From Solirubrobacter sp963792915 (GTDB taxonomy: Bacteria; Actinomycetota; Thermoleophilia; Solirubrobacterales; Solirubrobacteraceae): 64,000 nucleotides of DNA. Each line of letters begins with the position of its first letter. Position 1 is the first letter of the stretch. The stretch covers positions 620,001 through 684,000 of the forward strand of contig CAWBYD010000003.1 in assembly GCA_963792915.1 (NCBI GenBank), read 5' to 3'. Under the pieces are notes generated by a model, which searched no databases, was not told the origin of the DNA, and saw only the letters and a program-made list of their open reading frames with translations. Below are positions 10,841 to 19,088 of the stretch, piece by piece. The position numbers and the translations under genes were made by a program.

Positions 10841-11550
10841 GCGCGGCCCTCGATCGAGATGTCGCCGCTGCCGCTCAGCGCCTGCAGCGAGTACGGCGCG
10901 TCCGGGGTGGGGGCGAGGCCGTGGACCGCCTCGCTCCCGGTCGTGCTCTCGGCGTCGATCGCGTAGCGCCCGCGCGGCACCGTCGCGCGGATCGCGCCGT
11001 CGCGCGTGCGCAACGAGGCCTTGGGCGGTGCACAGTCGGCGTCCAGCACGATGTCGCCGTCCCCGGTGCGGGCGTCGAGCACGTTGCCGCAGTAGCCGCT
11101 GACGTCGATCCTGCCGGCGCCGGTCTGCAGCCGCGCCGAGCCGCGGTAGCCGCGCAAGGTCACGTTCCCGCTGCCGGTGCGCACGTCCAGCGGCACGTTG
11201 TCGGGAACGGCGAGCCGGTAGCTGACCGAGCAGGCGCCGAGCAGCGAGGTCGGGCAGCGCGAGCGCACGCGGAACACGCCGCTCGCCACCGACTCGCGCG
11301 TGTCGGCGTCATGCCCGAACGCGAAGCGCTCGGTGCGCTCGACGCCCACCGACGCGGCCTGGCCGGCGCCGACGATCACGACGTCGGCGTCGCCGAGGTC
11401 GAAGGCGAGCCCCTCGACCGGCCCGGTCACCGGGTAGGACACGAGCCGCTCGCGCGTCGAGGCGATCGCCCCGACGCCGAGCGCGAGCGCTCCTCCCACC
11501 ACCAGCAGGGCCGAGAGCGCGACCACACGGCCCCACGGGGAGAAGCGCAC
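10837..11550 (-). CDS. Membrane-anchored DUF4097-type beta-helix protein
   Basis: 237 residues with one N-terminal transmembrane segment (VALSALLVVGGALALGVGAI) and an outside domain of short beta repeats such as LDVRTGSGNVTLRGY, DARTGDGDIVLDA and LQALSGSGDISIEG. This TGSGN/TGDGD pattern marks the DUF4097 (adhesin-like) family. It is often found beside or fused to two-component systems, and here it is the first gene of the kinase operon (4-bp overlap). Its biochemical role is unknown. Confidence 0.8.
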   Translation of the reverse strand: MRFSPWGRVVALSALLVVGGALALGVGAIASTRERLVSYPVTGPVEGLAFDLGDADVVIVGAGQAASVGVERTERFAFGHDADTRESVASGVFRVRSRCPTSLLGACSVSYRLAVPDNVPLDVRTGSGNVTLRGYRGSARLQTGAGRIDVSGYCGNVLDARTGDGDIVLDADCAPPKASLRTRDGAIRATVPRGRYAIDAESTTGSEAVHGLAPTPDAPYSLQALSGSGDISIEGRA

Positions 11551-11572
11551 ACGTGCGAGCTTACCTCCGGGT

Positions 11573-11890
11573 TCAGGCGAAGCGCAGACGCGGGCGGCTG
11601 TGCCGCGCGCGCCGCGTGCGCCGCATCTGGCGCGAGCGCTCGGCGAGCATCCAGACCGCCTCCGAGGACGGCCGCAGCGGGTCGGCGACCGCGTGGCCGT
11701 CGGCGAGCGAGAGCGCCGCCCACAGCTCGCCGCCGACCTCGGCGAGCAGCAGGTCGCCCTGCGGAGCGTGGCTCGAGTCGAGCTGGGCCAGCCGCGCGAC
11801 GCGCTCGGCGTCGGCCGCCGCGGCGGGGCGGATCGTGAGCGGCGAAGCGTCCGCCGGGATCTGCTTGTGTCGGGTCAGCTGGGAGATCAT
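11573..11890 (-). CDS. Small GNAT-like protein of unknown role
   Basis: 105 residues. The part LTIRPAAAADAERVARLAQLDS resembles the first strand and helix of GNAT acetyltransferases, and LLLAEVGGELWAALSLADG resembles the central strand, but the acetyl-CoA loop and C-terminal half are absent. The tail is basic (RRTRRARHSRPRLR). It lies 22 bp downstream of the DUF4097 gene start, on the same strand. It could be a minimal GNAT-derived protein; catalysis is doubtful. Confidence 0.6.
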   Translation of the reverse strand: MISQLTRHKQIPADASPLTIRPAAAADAERVARLAQLDSSHAPQGDLLLAEVGGELWAALSLADGHAVADPLRPSSEAVWMLAERSRQMRRTRRARHSRPRLRFA

Positions 11891-12021
11891 GTGTTCATGA
11901 TCGCCCTGAGACAGACCCCGTACATCGGGCGAATGGAGCCGCCTAAGGGGTCGCCGCCCTTACGCGCCTGAGGCCGGGACTTAGGGGCGCCGAGAGCTGC
12001 GCGAGAGGTAGTCTCGCCGCC

Positions 12022-12731
12022 ATGATCGCGGTGGTCACAGGCGCGGGTTCGGGCATCGGCCGGGCGGTCTCGCGCGCACTGGACGGCGCCGGCTGGGAGC
12101 TCGTGCTGGCGGGCCGGCGCGAGGCGGCGCTGCGCGAGACGCTCCCCGGCGCCCTGATCGTCCCGACCGACGTAACGCGGCCGGAGTCGGTCGCGGCGCT
12201 GTTACGCGGCCGTCGAGCGCGTCGACCTGCTGTTCAACAACGCCGGCCTCGGGCATCAGTGCGCCGGTCGGCGAGCTGGCGTTCGAGGACTGGCAGCGGG
12301 TCGTGGACACCAACCTCACCGGCTCCTTCCTGTGCGCGCAGGCGGCGTTCCGGCTCATGAGCCGGCAGGACCCGCGCGGCGGGCGGATCATCAACAACGG
12401 CTCGCTGTCCGCATACGTGCCGCGCCCGCAGGCGATCGCCTACAACGCCACCAAGCACGCCGTCACGGGGCTCACCAAGTCGCTCGCGCTCGAGGGCCGT
12501 CAGTTCGGCATCGCCTGCGGGCAGATCGACGTCGGCAATGCGGCGACCGACATGACCGGGCGGATGGCCGCGGGCGTGCTGCAGGCGGACGGATCGACCG
12601 CGGCGGAGCCGACCATGGACGTCGAGAACGTCGCCCGCGCCGTCGTCTACATGGCCTCGCTGCCGCTCGACGCCAACGTCCAGTTCATGACCGTCATGGC
12701 CACGCAGATGCCCTTCATCGGTCGGGGTTGA
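12022..12731 (+). pseudogene. Short-chain dehydrogenase/reductase, two +1 frameshifts
   Basis: The first frame gives a Rossmann start MIAVVTGAGSGIGRAV and ends its match near codon LL at 12199. An extra A at about 12204 moves the frame; AAVERVDLLFNNAGL (NNAG motif) continues in frame 2. An extra G at about 12251-12253 moves it again, and VVDTNLTGSFLCAQAA, the catalytic Ser region NNGSLSAY and the YNATK active site follow in frame 3 to 12731. Removing the two bases restores a normal SDR of about 236 residues. All catalytic motifs survive, so sequencing error is as likely as a real pseudogene. Confidence 0.85.
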
Positions 12732-12751
12732 GACACCTATGATCATCGGAG

Positions 12752-15424
12752 ATGGTCAATCGCCGGACGCTCATCGGGCGTGAGCAGCCGCTGCGCGCGG
12801 TGATGGAGCGGCTCGCCGACGGCGCGTCGCTGACGCTCGTCTGCGGCGAGGCCGGCATCGGCAAGACGCGGCTCGTCGAGGCGGTCGAGGAGCGCTCGCG
12901 CGCGCTCGGGCTGCGCGTGCTGCACGGCGAGAGCGTCGAGTTCGGCGGCGACGGCCTGCCGTACGCGCCGCTGATCGCCGCGCTCCGCGAGCTCGGGACG
13001 GCGCTGCCGGTCGACTCCCTGGGCGCCGAGGGCGGCGGCTTCGGCCAGGGGCGCCTGTTCGAGCTGCTGCTGGAGCTGCTGCGCGAGCACGTGCCGCTGC
13101 TGCTCGTGCTCGAGGACCTGCACTGGGCCGACCGCTCCACGCGCGACGCGCTCGCGTTTCTCGCGCGCAACCTGCGCGACGAGCGGATCGCCGTGCTCGC
13201 CACCTACCGCCTCGACGACGAGCTGCCCGGCGAGCTGCGCCGGCTTGCCGCCGAGCTGGGCCGCCACCGCAACGTGCTGCGGATCGAGCTCGCGCCGCTG
13301 GACCGCGACGAGGTGGCGCGCCAGCTCGAGGCGCTCGCCGGCGAGCCGGTCCCGCGCCCGCTGGCCGACGAGCTGCATGCGCGCACCGGCGGCAACCCGT
13401 TCTTCGTCGAGGAGCTGTTCGCCGCGGGCGCCGTACCGGCCACGCTCGCCGACGCCGTCCTGCTGCGCGTCGAGCGGCTGAGCGAGGACGCGCAGCGCGC
13501 GCTCGCCGTGGTCGCGGCCGCCGGCGGGCATGCGGCCTTCGCGCAGCTCGAGGACGTCCCGCCGGACGCCGTCCGCGCCGCGCTGGACGCCGGGCTGCTG
13601 GTGCGCGAGGAGGCGGGCGTGGGCTTTCGTCACGGGCTGATCGGCGAGGTCATCTACGACCGGCTGCTGCCGAGCGAGCGGGTGGAGCTGCACCGCGCGC
13701 TCGTCGCCGCGCCCGGCCTGCCCGCGGGGCAGCTCGCCTATCACTGCCATCGCGCCGGGTTGCGCGCCGAGGCGCTCGCCGCGTCGGTGACCGCGGGGCT
13801 CGACGCCGCCCGCGTGCACGCGTTCGTGGAGGCGCGCGCGCACTTCGAGCGCGCGCTCGAGCTGTGGGACCCGGCGGTGCCGCTGCCGCTGGACCGCGTC
13901 GAGCTGCTCGCGCGGGCTGCGCAGTCCGCCCGGTTCACGGGCGACCCGGATCGCGCCGTCGCGCTGTGCCGCGAGGCGCTCGACGCCACGCGCGACCCCA
14001 CGCGCCGGGCGCTGCTCTACGAGCGGCTCGGCGAGTTCCACTTCTGGGACGACGAGGCCGCGCTCGGCTACTACGCGAAGGCGCTCGAGCTGCTCCCCGG
14101 CGAGCCGCGCCTGCTGGCCGCCGAGGGGCACGCGCTGATGGGGCTGCGCCGCTGGCCGGAGGCGCGCGAGCGGCTCGAGGCGGCGCTGGCGCTCGGCGCG
14201 CGGCCGCGGGTCACGCTCGGGCTGGTGCTCGCCCATCTCGGCGATCCCGACGCAGGCGAGCGCTACCTGCGCGAGGCGCTGGAGCTCTCGACCAGCGCCG
14301 AGGACACGGCCCGCGCCTACCTGCATCTGGGCGAGCTGCTGCGCGTGCGCGGCGACCGCGCGGGGGCGCTCGCGACGATGGTGGAGGGCGAGGAGGTCGC
14401 GGCGCGGCTCGGCATGCGCGGGTCCTTCGGGCATTTCATGTACGTCAACGCCGCCGACGACGAGTTCGCGCTCGGCCGCTGGGACGCGGCGCAGGCGCGG
14501 CTCGACGAGGCGGCACGGATGGACCTCGGGCGCACCGCCGCGGCACTGCGGCGCGCCGTCGCCGGGCGCCTGCACGCGCTGCGCGGCGACGTCGACGCCG
14601 CCCGCCGCGAGCTCGACGCCGGCGCGGACGCGCGGCTCCCCGGCGAGTTCGTGCTCCCGCTGGCCGGCGCGCGCGCCGAGCTGGCGCTCGCCGAGGGGGA
14701 CGCGCAGGCGGCGCGCACCTATGTCGCCGGCGCGCTGGACGAGGTGCAGGACCCGTTCTACACACCGCCGCTCTACGCGCTGGGCCTGCGCGCCGAGGCC
14801 GAGCTCGCGGAGCGCTCGCGCGCGCTCCGCCGGACGCCGGAGACGGCGCACGCGGAGAGGCTGCTCGCCGCGCTCGCGGCGCTGGGCGACCGCGGGCCGC
14901 CCGGCGCGCGCGCCCAGCACGCGCTGGCGCGCGCCGAGCGCACGCGGGTGGCGGGCCACCCGGAGCCTGAAGCCTGGAGGCTCGCCGCGGAGGCGTTCGA
15001 CGAGCCGTATCTCGCCGCCTACGCGCGGCTGCACGAGGCCGAGGCCCGGCTGCTGGCCGGCGGCCCGCGCGCGGAGGCGGCGCGCGTGCTCGCGGCCTGC
15101 CACGCCGCCGCGGAAGCGCTCGGCGCGCGCCCACTGCGCGAGGCGGCCGAGGCGCTCGCGCGGCGCGCGCGGATCGATCTCGGCGCGCCCGCTCCCGCGC
15201 CGGCCGCGGCCGCCGCGCGCGGCGCCGGCCTCACGGACCGCGAGTCCGAGGTGCTGTGCCTGCTCGCCGACGGGCTGACCAACCGCGAGATCGCCGCCCG
15301 CCTGTTCATCTCCGGCAAGACGGTCGCCGCGCACCTGACGCACATCTTCGACAAGCTCGACGTCCACACGCGCGTCGAGGCCGCAGGCCGCGCGCAGGCG
15401 CTGGGCGTGCTCCCACCTAGGTAG
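12752..15424 (+). CDS. Large LuxR-family regulator with AAA ATPase domain (LAL/MalT-like)
   Basis: 890 residues. An AAA/STAND ATPase occupies the N-terminus: Walker A CGEAGIGKTRL (about 30-40) and Walker B LLLVLEDLHWADRS (about 110-123), followed by FFVEELFAAG. The middle (about 330-800) is a helical TPR-like repeat region. The C-terminal 65 residues form the DNA-binding HTH: LTDRESEVLCLLADGLTNRE and SGKTVAAHLTHIFDKLDVHT. Such proteins act as ATP-dependent, ligand-responsive activators. A CGGAG ribosome site precedes ATG 12752. Downstream are exported-protein genes on the same strand, which are possible targets. Confidence 0.93.
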   Translation: MVNRRTLIGREQPLRAVMERLADGASLTLVCGEAGIGKTRLVEAVEERSRALGLRVLHGESVEFGGDGLPYAPLIAALRELGTALPVDSLGAEGGGFGQGRLFELLLELLREHVPLLLVLEDLHWADRSTRDALAFLARNLRDERIAVLATYRLDDELPGELRRLAAELGRHRNVLRIELAPLDRDEVARQLEALAGEPVPRPLADELHARTGGNPFFVEELFAAGAVPATLADAVLLRVERLSEDAQRALAVVAAAGGHAAFAQLEDVPPDAVRAALDAGLLVREEAGVGFRHGLIGEVIYDRLLPSERVELHRALVAAPGLPAGQLAYHCHRAGLRAEALAASVTAGLDAARVHAFVEARAHFERALELWDPAVPLPLDRVELLARAAQSARFTGDPDRAVALCREALDATRDPTRRALLYERLGEFHFWDDEAALGYYAKALELLPGEPRLLAAEGHALMGLRRWPEARERLEAALALGARPRVTLGLVLAHLGDPDAGERYLREALELSTSAEDTARAYLHLGELLRVRGDRAGALATMVEGEEVAARLGMRGSFGHFMYVNAADDEFALGRWDAAQARLDEAARMDLGRTAAALRRAVAGRLHALRGDVDAARRELDAGADARLPGEFVLPLAGARAELALAEGDAQAARTYVAGALDEVQDPFYTPPLYALGLRAEAELAERSRALRRTPETAHAERLLAALAALGDRGPPGARAQHALARAERTRVAGHPEPEAWRLAAEAFDEPYLAAYARLHEAEARLLAGGPRAEAARVLAACHAAAEALGARPLREAAEALARRARIDLGAPAPAPAAAAARGAGLTDRESEVLCLLADGLTNREIAARLFISGKTVAAHLTHIFDKLDVHTRVEAAGRAQALGVLPPR

Positions 15425-15552
15425 CGCAACTCCCCACCTCGGGCGCGCACGCTCGCCACCTTTGGCCCCTGGGATGGCGGCCCCGCGGCAGGCATCGTCG
15501 AGGACGTCACCTCGGTGTCTCCAGGGCGCCGGAACCGATCGGAGGGTTCCTC

Positions 15553-15684
15553 ATGTCATCCATGTCCACGGGCCGCATCGCGGCCTGCCTGCTCGCGCTC
15601 GTGTTCGCCGTCGCAGCCGCTCCGGCCCCGGCGCAGACCCATGCCCAGACGCATGCGCAGACCCACGCCCAGACGCACGCCTAG
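15553..15684 (+). CDS. Secreted 43-residue peptide with four QTHA repeats
   Basis: Short gene with a clear ribosome site: GGAGGG at 15541-15546 lies 6 nt before ATG 15553. The product starts MSSMSTGRIAACLLALVF, a typical signal peptide ending APAPA, and the predicted mature part is exactly QTHA repeated four times before TAG (15682-15684). The repeat codons vary (CAT/CAC, ACC/ACG, GCC/GCG), so the peptide repeat is not just a recent DNA slip. Regular His spacing suggests metal binding, but the function is unknown. It lies between the LuxR regulator and another exported protein. Confidence 0.65.
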   Translation: MSSMSTGRIAACLLALVFAVAAAPAPAQTHAQTHAQTHAQTHA

Positions 15685-15777
15685 GTCACGCGGCTCGCAC
15701 AGATCGGGTGGCGCACGCGGGGAAGATCGAGCGTTCGCCCGATGTGCGCCCGCCCGGGCGCGCGTAGCGTCGCTGGC

Positions 15778-16650
15778 ATGACCAGACGCACCATCGGGCT
15801 CGTCGCCGCCGCCGGCGCGGCGGCGGCGACGCTCGGCGCCGCTGGAGCGGCGCAGGCCGCCGCGATCTACGGCGGCAGCACACATGACGGCGAGGCGATC
15901 GTGCTGACGACCGACGCCGCCGCCACCACGCTGAAGACCGCGACGATCTCCTACCACGCGGACTGCGGGGACAAGGGGATGTATTCCGTCGCGGGCCAGT
16001 ACACGATCGGCAAGCCGCAGCCCGGGTTCTCGCCGGGCCAGTTCGACCTGATCGCGTCCAAGAACGCGAAGGGAAGCTTCGCCGCCAAGCAGCTCGTGGC
16101 GCAGAACCTCGGCGACCACATCGCGGTGATCGCGTTCAACGTCCAGGGCAAGCTCAAGGGCACGCGCGCCAGCGGCACGCTGTCGGCGACCGTGACGGTC
16201 TCCGACATGGCGACCCGGGCGGTCGCCGGAACGTGCGCGACCGGCACCGTCCGCTGGGCGGCCGCGCGCGCGCCGGGCACGATCTTCGGCGGCGCGACCT
16301 CCCAGGACGAGCCGGTCGTCCTGCGCGTCAGCGGCCGCAAGATCAGCGATCTGATGTTCGGCTGGAGCACGCACTCCTGCGCGCCGGACGCGACCCACTC
16401 CTACAGCTACCCCGAGCAGCTGAGCAACTTCAAGCTCGGCAGCAGCGGCGCCTTCAAGGGCGCCTTCACGTATCCGGTCACGTTCGGCGACGGAACCAAG
16501 CGCACGTTCGACTACCGGCTCGGCGGGACGGTCGGCGCCACCAAGGCGAAGGGAACGATCGCGATCAAGTTCACGGACACGGACGCCGCCGGCGCGCAGA
16601 CGCAGGCGTGCGACAGCGGACCGCTGACGTTCAAGGCGACCACTGGGTAG
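15778..16650 (+). CDS. Exported protein with two tandem related domains, unknown function
   Basis: 290 residues with a signal peptide (LVAAAGAAAATLGAAGAAQA). Two halves of about 125 residues look like copies: IYGGSTHDGEAIVLTTDAA and IFGGATSQDEPVVLRVSGRK begin them, and each has a Cys pair, a YSVAGQYT or YSYPEQLSNF segment, and a GSFAAK or GAFKGAF segment before a beta-strand GTRASGTLSATV or GATKAKGTIAIKF. This looks like a duplicated beta-sandwich. No catalytic motif is recognised. ATG 15778 has no strong ribosome site. It may be co-expressed with the QTHA peptide 93 bp upstream. Confidence 0.75.
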   Translation: MTRRTIGLVAAAGAAAATLGAAGAAQAAAIYGGSTHDGEAIVLTTDAAATTLKTATISYHADCGDKGMYSVAGQYTIGKPQPGFSPGQFDLIASKNAKGSFAAKQLVAQNLGDHIAVIAFNVQGKLKGTRASGTLSATVTVSDMATRAVAGTCATGTVRWAAARAPGTIFGGATSQDEPVVLRVSGRKISDLMFGWSTHSCAPDATHSYSYPEQLSNFKLGSSGAFKGAFTYPVTFGDGTKRTFDYRLGGTVGATKAKGTIAIKFTDTDAAGAQTQACDSGPLTFKATTG

Positions 16651-16671
16651 CCCCAAGGAACTTGGCGGCGC

Positions 16672-16714
16672 CGCCAACGGCGGGCCAAGCGGGCGCCAAG
16701 GCCCGGCGGGCAGA
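16672..16714. repeat. Tandem inverted repeats between two exported-protein genes
   Basis: A perfect 16-nt palindrome TTGGCGGCGCCGCCAA (16672-16687) is followed by CGGGCC and GGCCCG arms around a 13-nt loop (about 16690-16714). The second could terminate the upstream gene. The first has no loop and is more like a protein-binding site. Confidence 0.45.
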
Positions 16715-16792
16715 GTGCGGATCGCGGCGGACGGCCACCCCCCGGAGCCGTCCGCCGCCGACTTCTCGCCACCCATTTCCCTTGGAGGGAAT

Positions 16793-18637
16793 ATGACCCA
16801 CCCCGCCCGCGCGGGACGCGCCTGGATGGGCGTGCCCGCGCTCGCTGCCGGCTTGTCCCTGCTCGCCGGAGCGCCCGCCTTCGCCGCCGAAACGGCGCCG
16901 ATCTACATCGTCACCCAGGAGGGCATGACGTCTGACCAGGGCGCCAAGCTGGCGGACGCACTCGGCATCACGAACTCCGTCCAACCCAGCGGCGCCTTCA
17001 CGTACGTCGGCAAGGGCTTCGGCGACGTGCCGCAGAAGACCGTCGGCAAGGGCGAGGACGAGTCCGGCCGCCCGGTCGTCTCGCAGGCGCTCGACCTGCC
17101 GGCGATCGAGGCGATCAAGCCGCTGCCGGACGCGCTCGCGCTGCGCAAGGCCTCGATCCTGCCGGGCCTCGCCGGCGTCGGCGGCGACCTCAAGGCCGCG
17201 CCGAGCGTCTCGCACTCGCAGCTCACGCTCAGCGACGCCAACGGGCGCCCGACCGGCAAGTACGCGCTCGACACCTCGGTCTCCTATGACCTCTCGCTCG
17301 CCGGGCTACCGGTCTCCGGGCAGGGCGCCAAGCTGCGCGTCACGTTCGCCGGCGACGGCAGCGTCACCCAGGTCTCGAGCGCGATCCGCGGGCTCGCCCG
17401 CGCCAAGGACGCGCCGATCATCTCCGCCGACGAGGCGCAGAAGCAGTGCGCCGCGCTCTACCGCGACGGCGTCAGCCAGGGCACGCCGACGCTCGGCTAC
17501 GTGCTCCCGGAGCTGAACGCGCAGCGCCCGGTGCAGACGATCGCCCCGTCGTACCGCTGCAACCCGGGCACCGAGCTCGGCACGCAGGCCCAGCGCGTCC
17601 TGCCCGCCGTGCCGGGCTTCGCGCCGACCGCGCAGGTCAAGGCCACGCTGCGCGACGGCATCGTCACCGCCGCGGCCGACGCCGCCGGCGGCCTCGCTCC
17701 CTACACCTACAAGTGGTCCTCGTCGAGCACGCTGCTGGACCCCAACGACGGTCCCAAGATCAGCTACACGCGCGCCCCGCGTGACGGCAAGCTGGCCGGC
17801 GAGGCGCTGACCCTCGAGGTCACCGACGCCAACGGCGTCGCGTCGACCGCGACGATCACGTTCGCCGGCGACGGCTCGGCGTCCGCGACGACCGCGCCGG
17901 GCGGCGGCGGCTTCGGCAAGCTCTCGCTCGACCGCACCGACGTCGGCATCGAGAACATGGTCGAGGAGTGGCAGTGCGCGCAGGACTCCGCCAACGGCTT
18001 CAAGAGCGTGATGGCCGCCAACGGCATCCCGACCGCGTTCGACTTCCGCGGCGCCAACGCGTGGGAGAACGACTTCAAGAAGGCCTCGCTCGGCGGCGGC
18101 GACAACACGTTCGTCGACAACGTCGACATGCAGTGGTACACCGGCCACGGCTGGTCGGGCGGCTTCACGTTCGACGGCATGCACGACGACACGCAGATCG
18201 TGCCGTCGGACGCCAACTGGGGCGACCGCGACCTCGAATGGCTGCAGCTCGAGTCCTGCCAGGTGCTGCGCGACACCAACGGCAACAACGACTACTTCGG
18301 CCGCTGGGGCGGGACGATCGACGGCCTGCACATGCTCAACGGCTTCGACACCAGCGCCTACTGCATCGGCGGCGGCACGGGCGCCGACTTCGCCTCCTAC
18401 CTGTTCCCCTACAAGTTCCTCGGCATCACGCTGCGCAACCCGCTGACGGTCCGCAACGCGTGGGCGCAGATGGCCTTCGACAAGGAGCCCTCGGGCGTCG
18501 TCTTCCGCTCCATGGGCAACATCGGTCCGGGCGGCGTGACGAACATCTCCGACCACTTCTGGGGCCAGGGCTCGACCGGCCCGGACATCTCCAAGGCGTC
18601 GCGGACGGGGATGTGGGCGATCGCCCAGGCGGTCTAA
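16793..18637 (+). CDS. Exported DUF6345-type protein, possible clan CD (caspase-like) peptidase
   Basis: 614 residues. ATG 16793 is chosen for GGAGGG just upstream and for the signal peptide that follows (LAAGLSLLAGAPAFAAETAP). Residues about 40-230 form a prodomain-like region, 270-370 an Ig/PKD-like sandwich, and 390-614 a DUF6345-like domain. That domain holds WYTGHGWSGGF with His452 and LQLESCQVL with Cys489, each at the end of a hydrophobic strand. A His-Gly pair followed about 35-50 residues later by a strand-end Cys is the layout of clan CD peptidases (gingipain, caspase, legumain). The family name and fold are from memory; peptidase activity is inference. Confidence 0.75.
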   Translation: MTHPARAGRAWMGVPALAAGLSLLAGAPAFAAETAPIYIVTQEGMTSDQGAKLADALGITNSVQPSGAFTYVGKGFGDVPQKTVGKGEDESGRPVVSQALDLPAIEAIKPLPDALALRKASILPGLAGVGGDLKAAPSVSHSQLTLSDANGRPTGKYALDTSVSYDLSLAGLPVSGQGAKLRVTFAGDGSVTQVSSAIRGLARAKDAPIISADEAQKQCAALYRDGVSQGTPTLGYVLPELNAQRPVQTIAPSYRCNPGTELGTQAQRVLPAVPGFAPTAQVKATLRDGIVTAAADAAGGLAPYTYKWSSSSTLLDPNDGPKISYTRAPRDGKLAGEALTLEVTDANGVASTATITFAGDGSASATTAPGGGGFGKLSLDRTDVGIENMVEEWQCAQDSANGFKSVMAANGIPTAFDFRGANAWENDFKKASLGGGDNTFVDNVDMQWYTGHGWSGGFTFDGMHDDTQIVPSDANWGDRDLEWLQLESCQVLRDTNGNNDYFGRWGGTIDGLHMLNGFDTSAYCIGGGTGADFASYLFPYKFLGITLRNPLTVRNAWAQMAFDKEPSGVVFRSMGNIGPGGVTNISDHFWGQGSTGPDISKASRTGMWAIAQAV

Positions 18638-18647
18638 CGTCCTGAGG

Positions 18648-19088
18648 GTGGAGCGCTTCACCGCCACCCTCGAGGAACGCTGGTTCGTGGTTCCGGTGGA
18701 CGCGCGCGCCCTGTGGGGCGAGGCGCGTCCGCCGGTGTCCGGGACGATCAACGGCGCCCCCTTCCGGGGGCGCTTGGCCGTGTACGGGGGCGAGACGGTG
18801 CTCGGGCTCACGAAGGCGTTCCGGGCCGAGCACGGCCTGGCCGTCGGCGACCGGCTGGCGGTCGAGATGGACCGCGACGACGCGCCGCGCGAGATCGAGC
18901 TCCCGCCGGCGCTCACGGCGGCCCTGGTGCGCGATCAGGCGGCGCGGGCGGCGTTCGACGCGCTCTCGTTCACCCACCGGCGCGAATACGCGCGCTGGAT
19001 CGCCGAGGCGAAGCGCGACGAGACGCGGGAGCGGCGGACGTCGAAGGCGCTGGAGATGCTGAAGACGGGCGTGCGGACACCGGACTGA
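18648..19088 (+). CDS. DUF1905 / YdeI-OmdA-like protein
   Basis: 146 residues starting at GTG 18648. The N-terminal part (FTATLEERWFVVPVDARALW, PVSGTINGAPFRGRLAVYGG, VGDRLAVEMDRDD) matches the DUF1905 beta-barrel. The C-terminal part (FDALSFTHRREYARWIAEAK) matches the OmdA/YdeI tail. The family is small, cytosolic and poorly characterised. It is 10 bp after the DUF6345 gene, and its 3' end overlaps the antisense molybdopterin oxidoreductase gene by 119 bp. Confidence 0.85.
   Translation: MERFTATLEERWFVVPVDARALWGEARPPVSGTINGAPFRGRLAVYGGETVLGLTKAFRAEHGLAVGDRLAVEMDRDDAPREIELPPALTAALVRDQAARAAFDALSFTHRREYARWIAEAKRDETRERRTSKALEMLKTGVRTPD

Noticed and set aside
12743..15367. Minus-strand open frame of 874 codons
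   Set aside because: Antisense shadow of the LuxR-AAA regulator with no recognisable motif.
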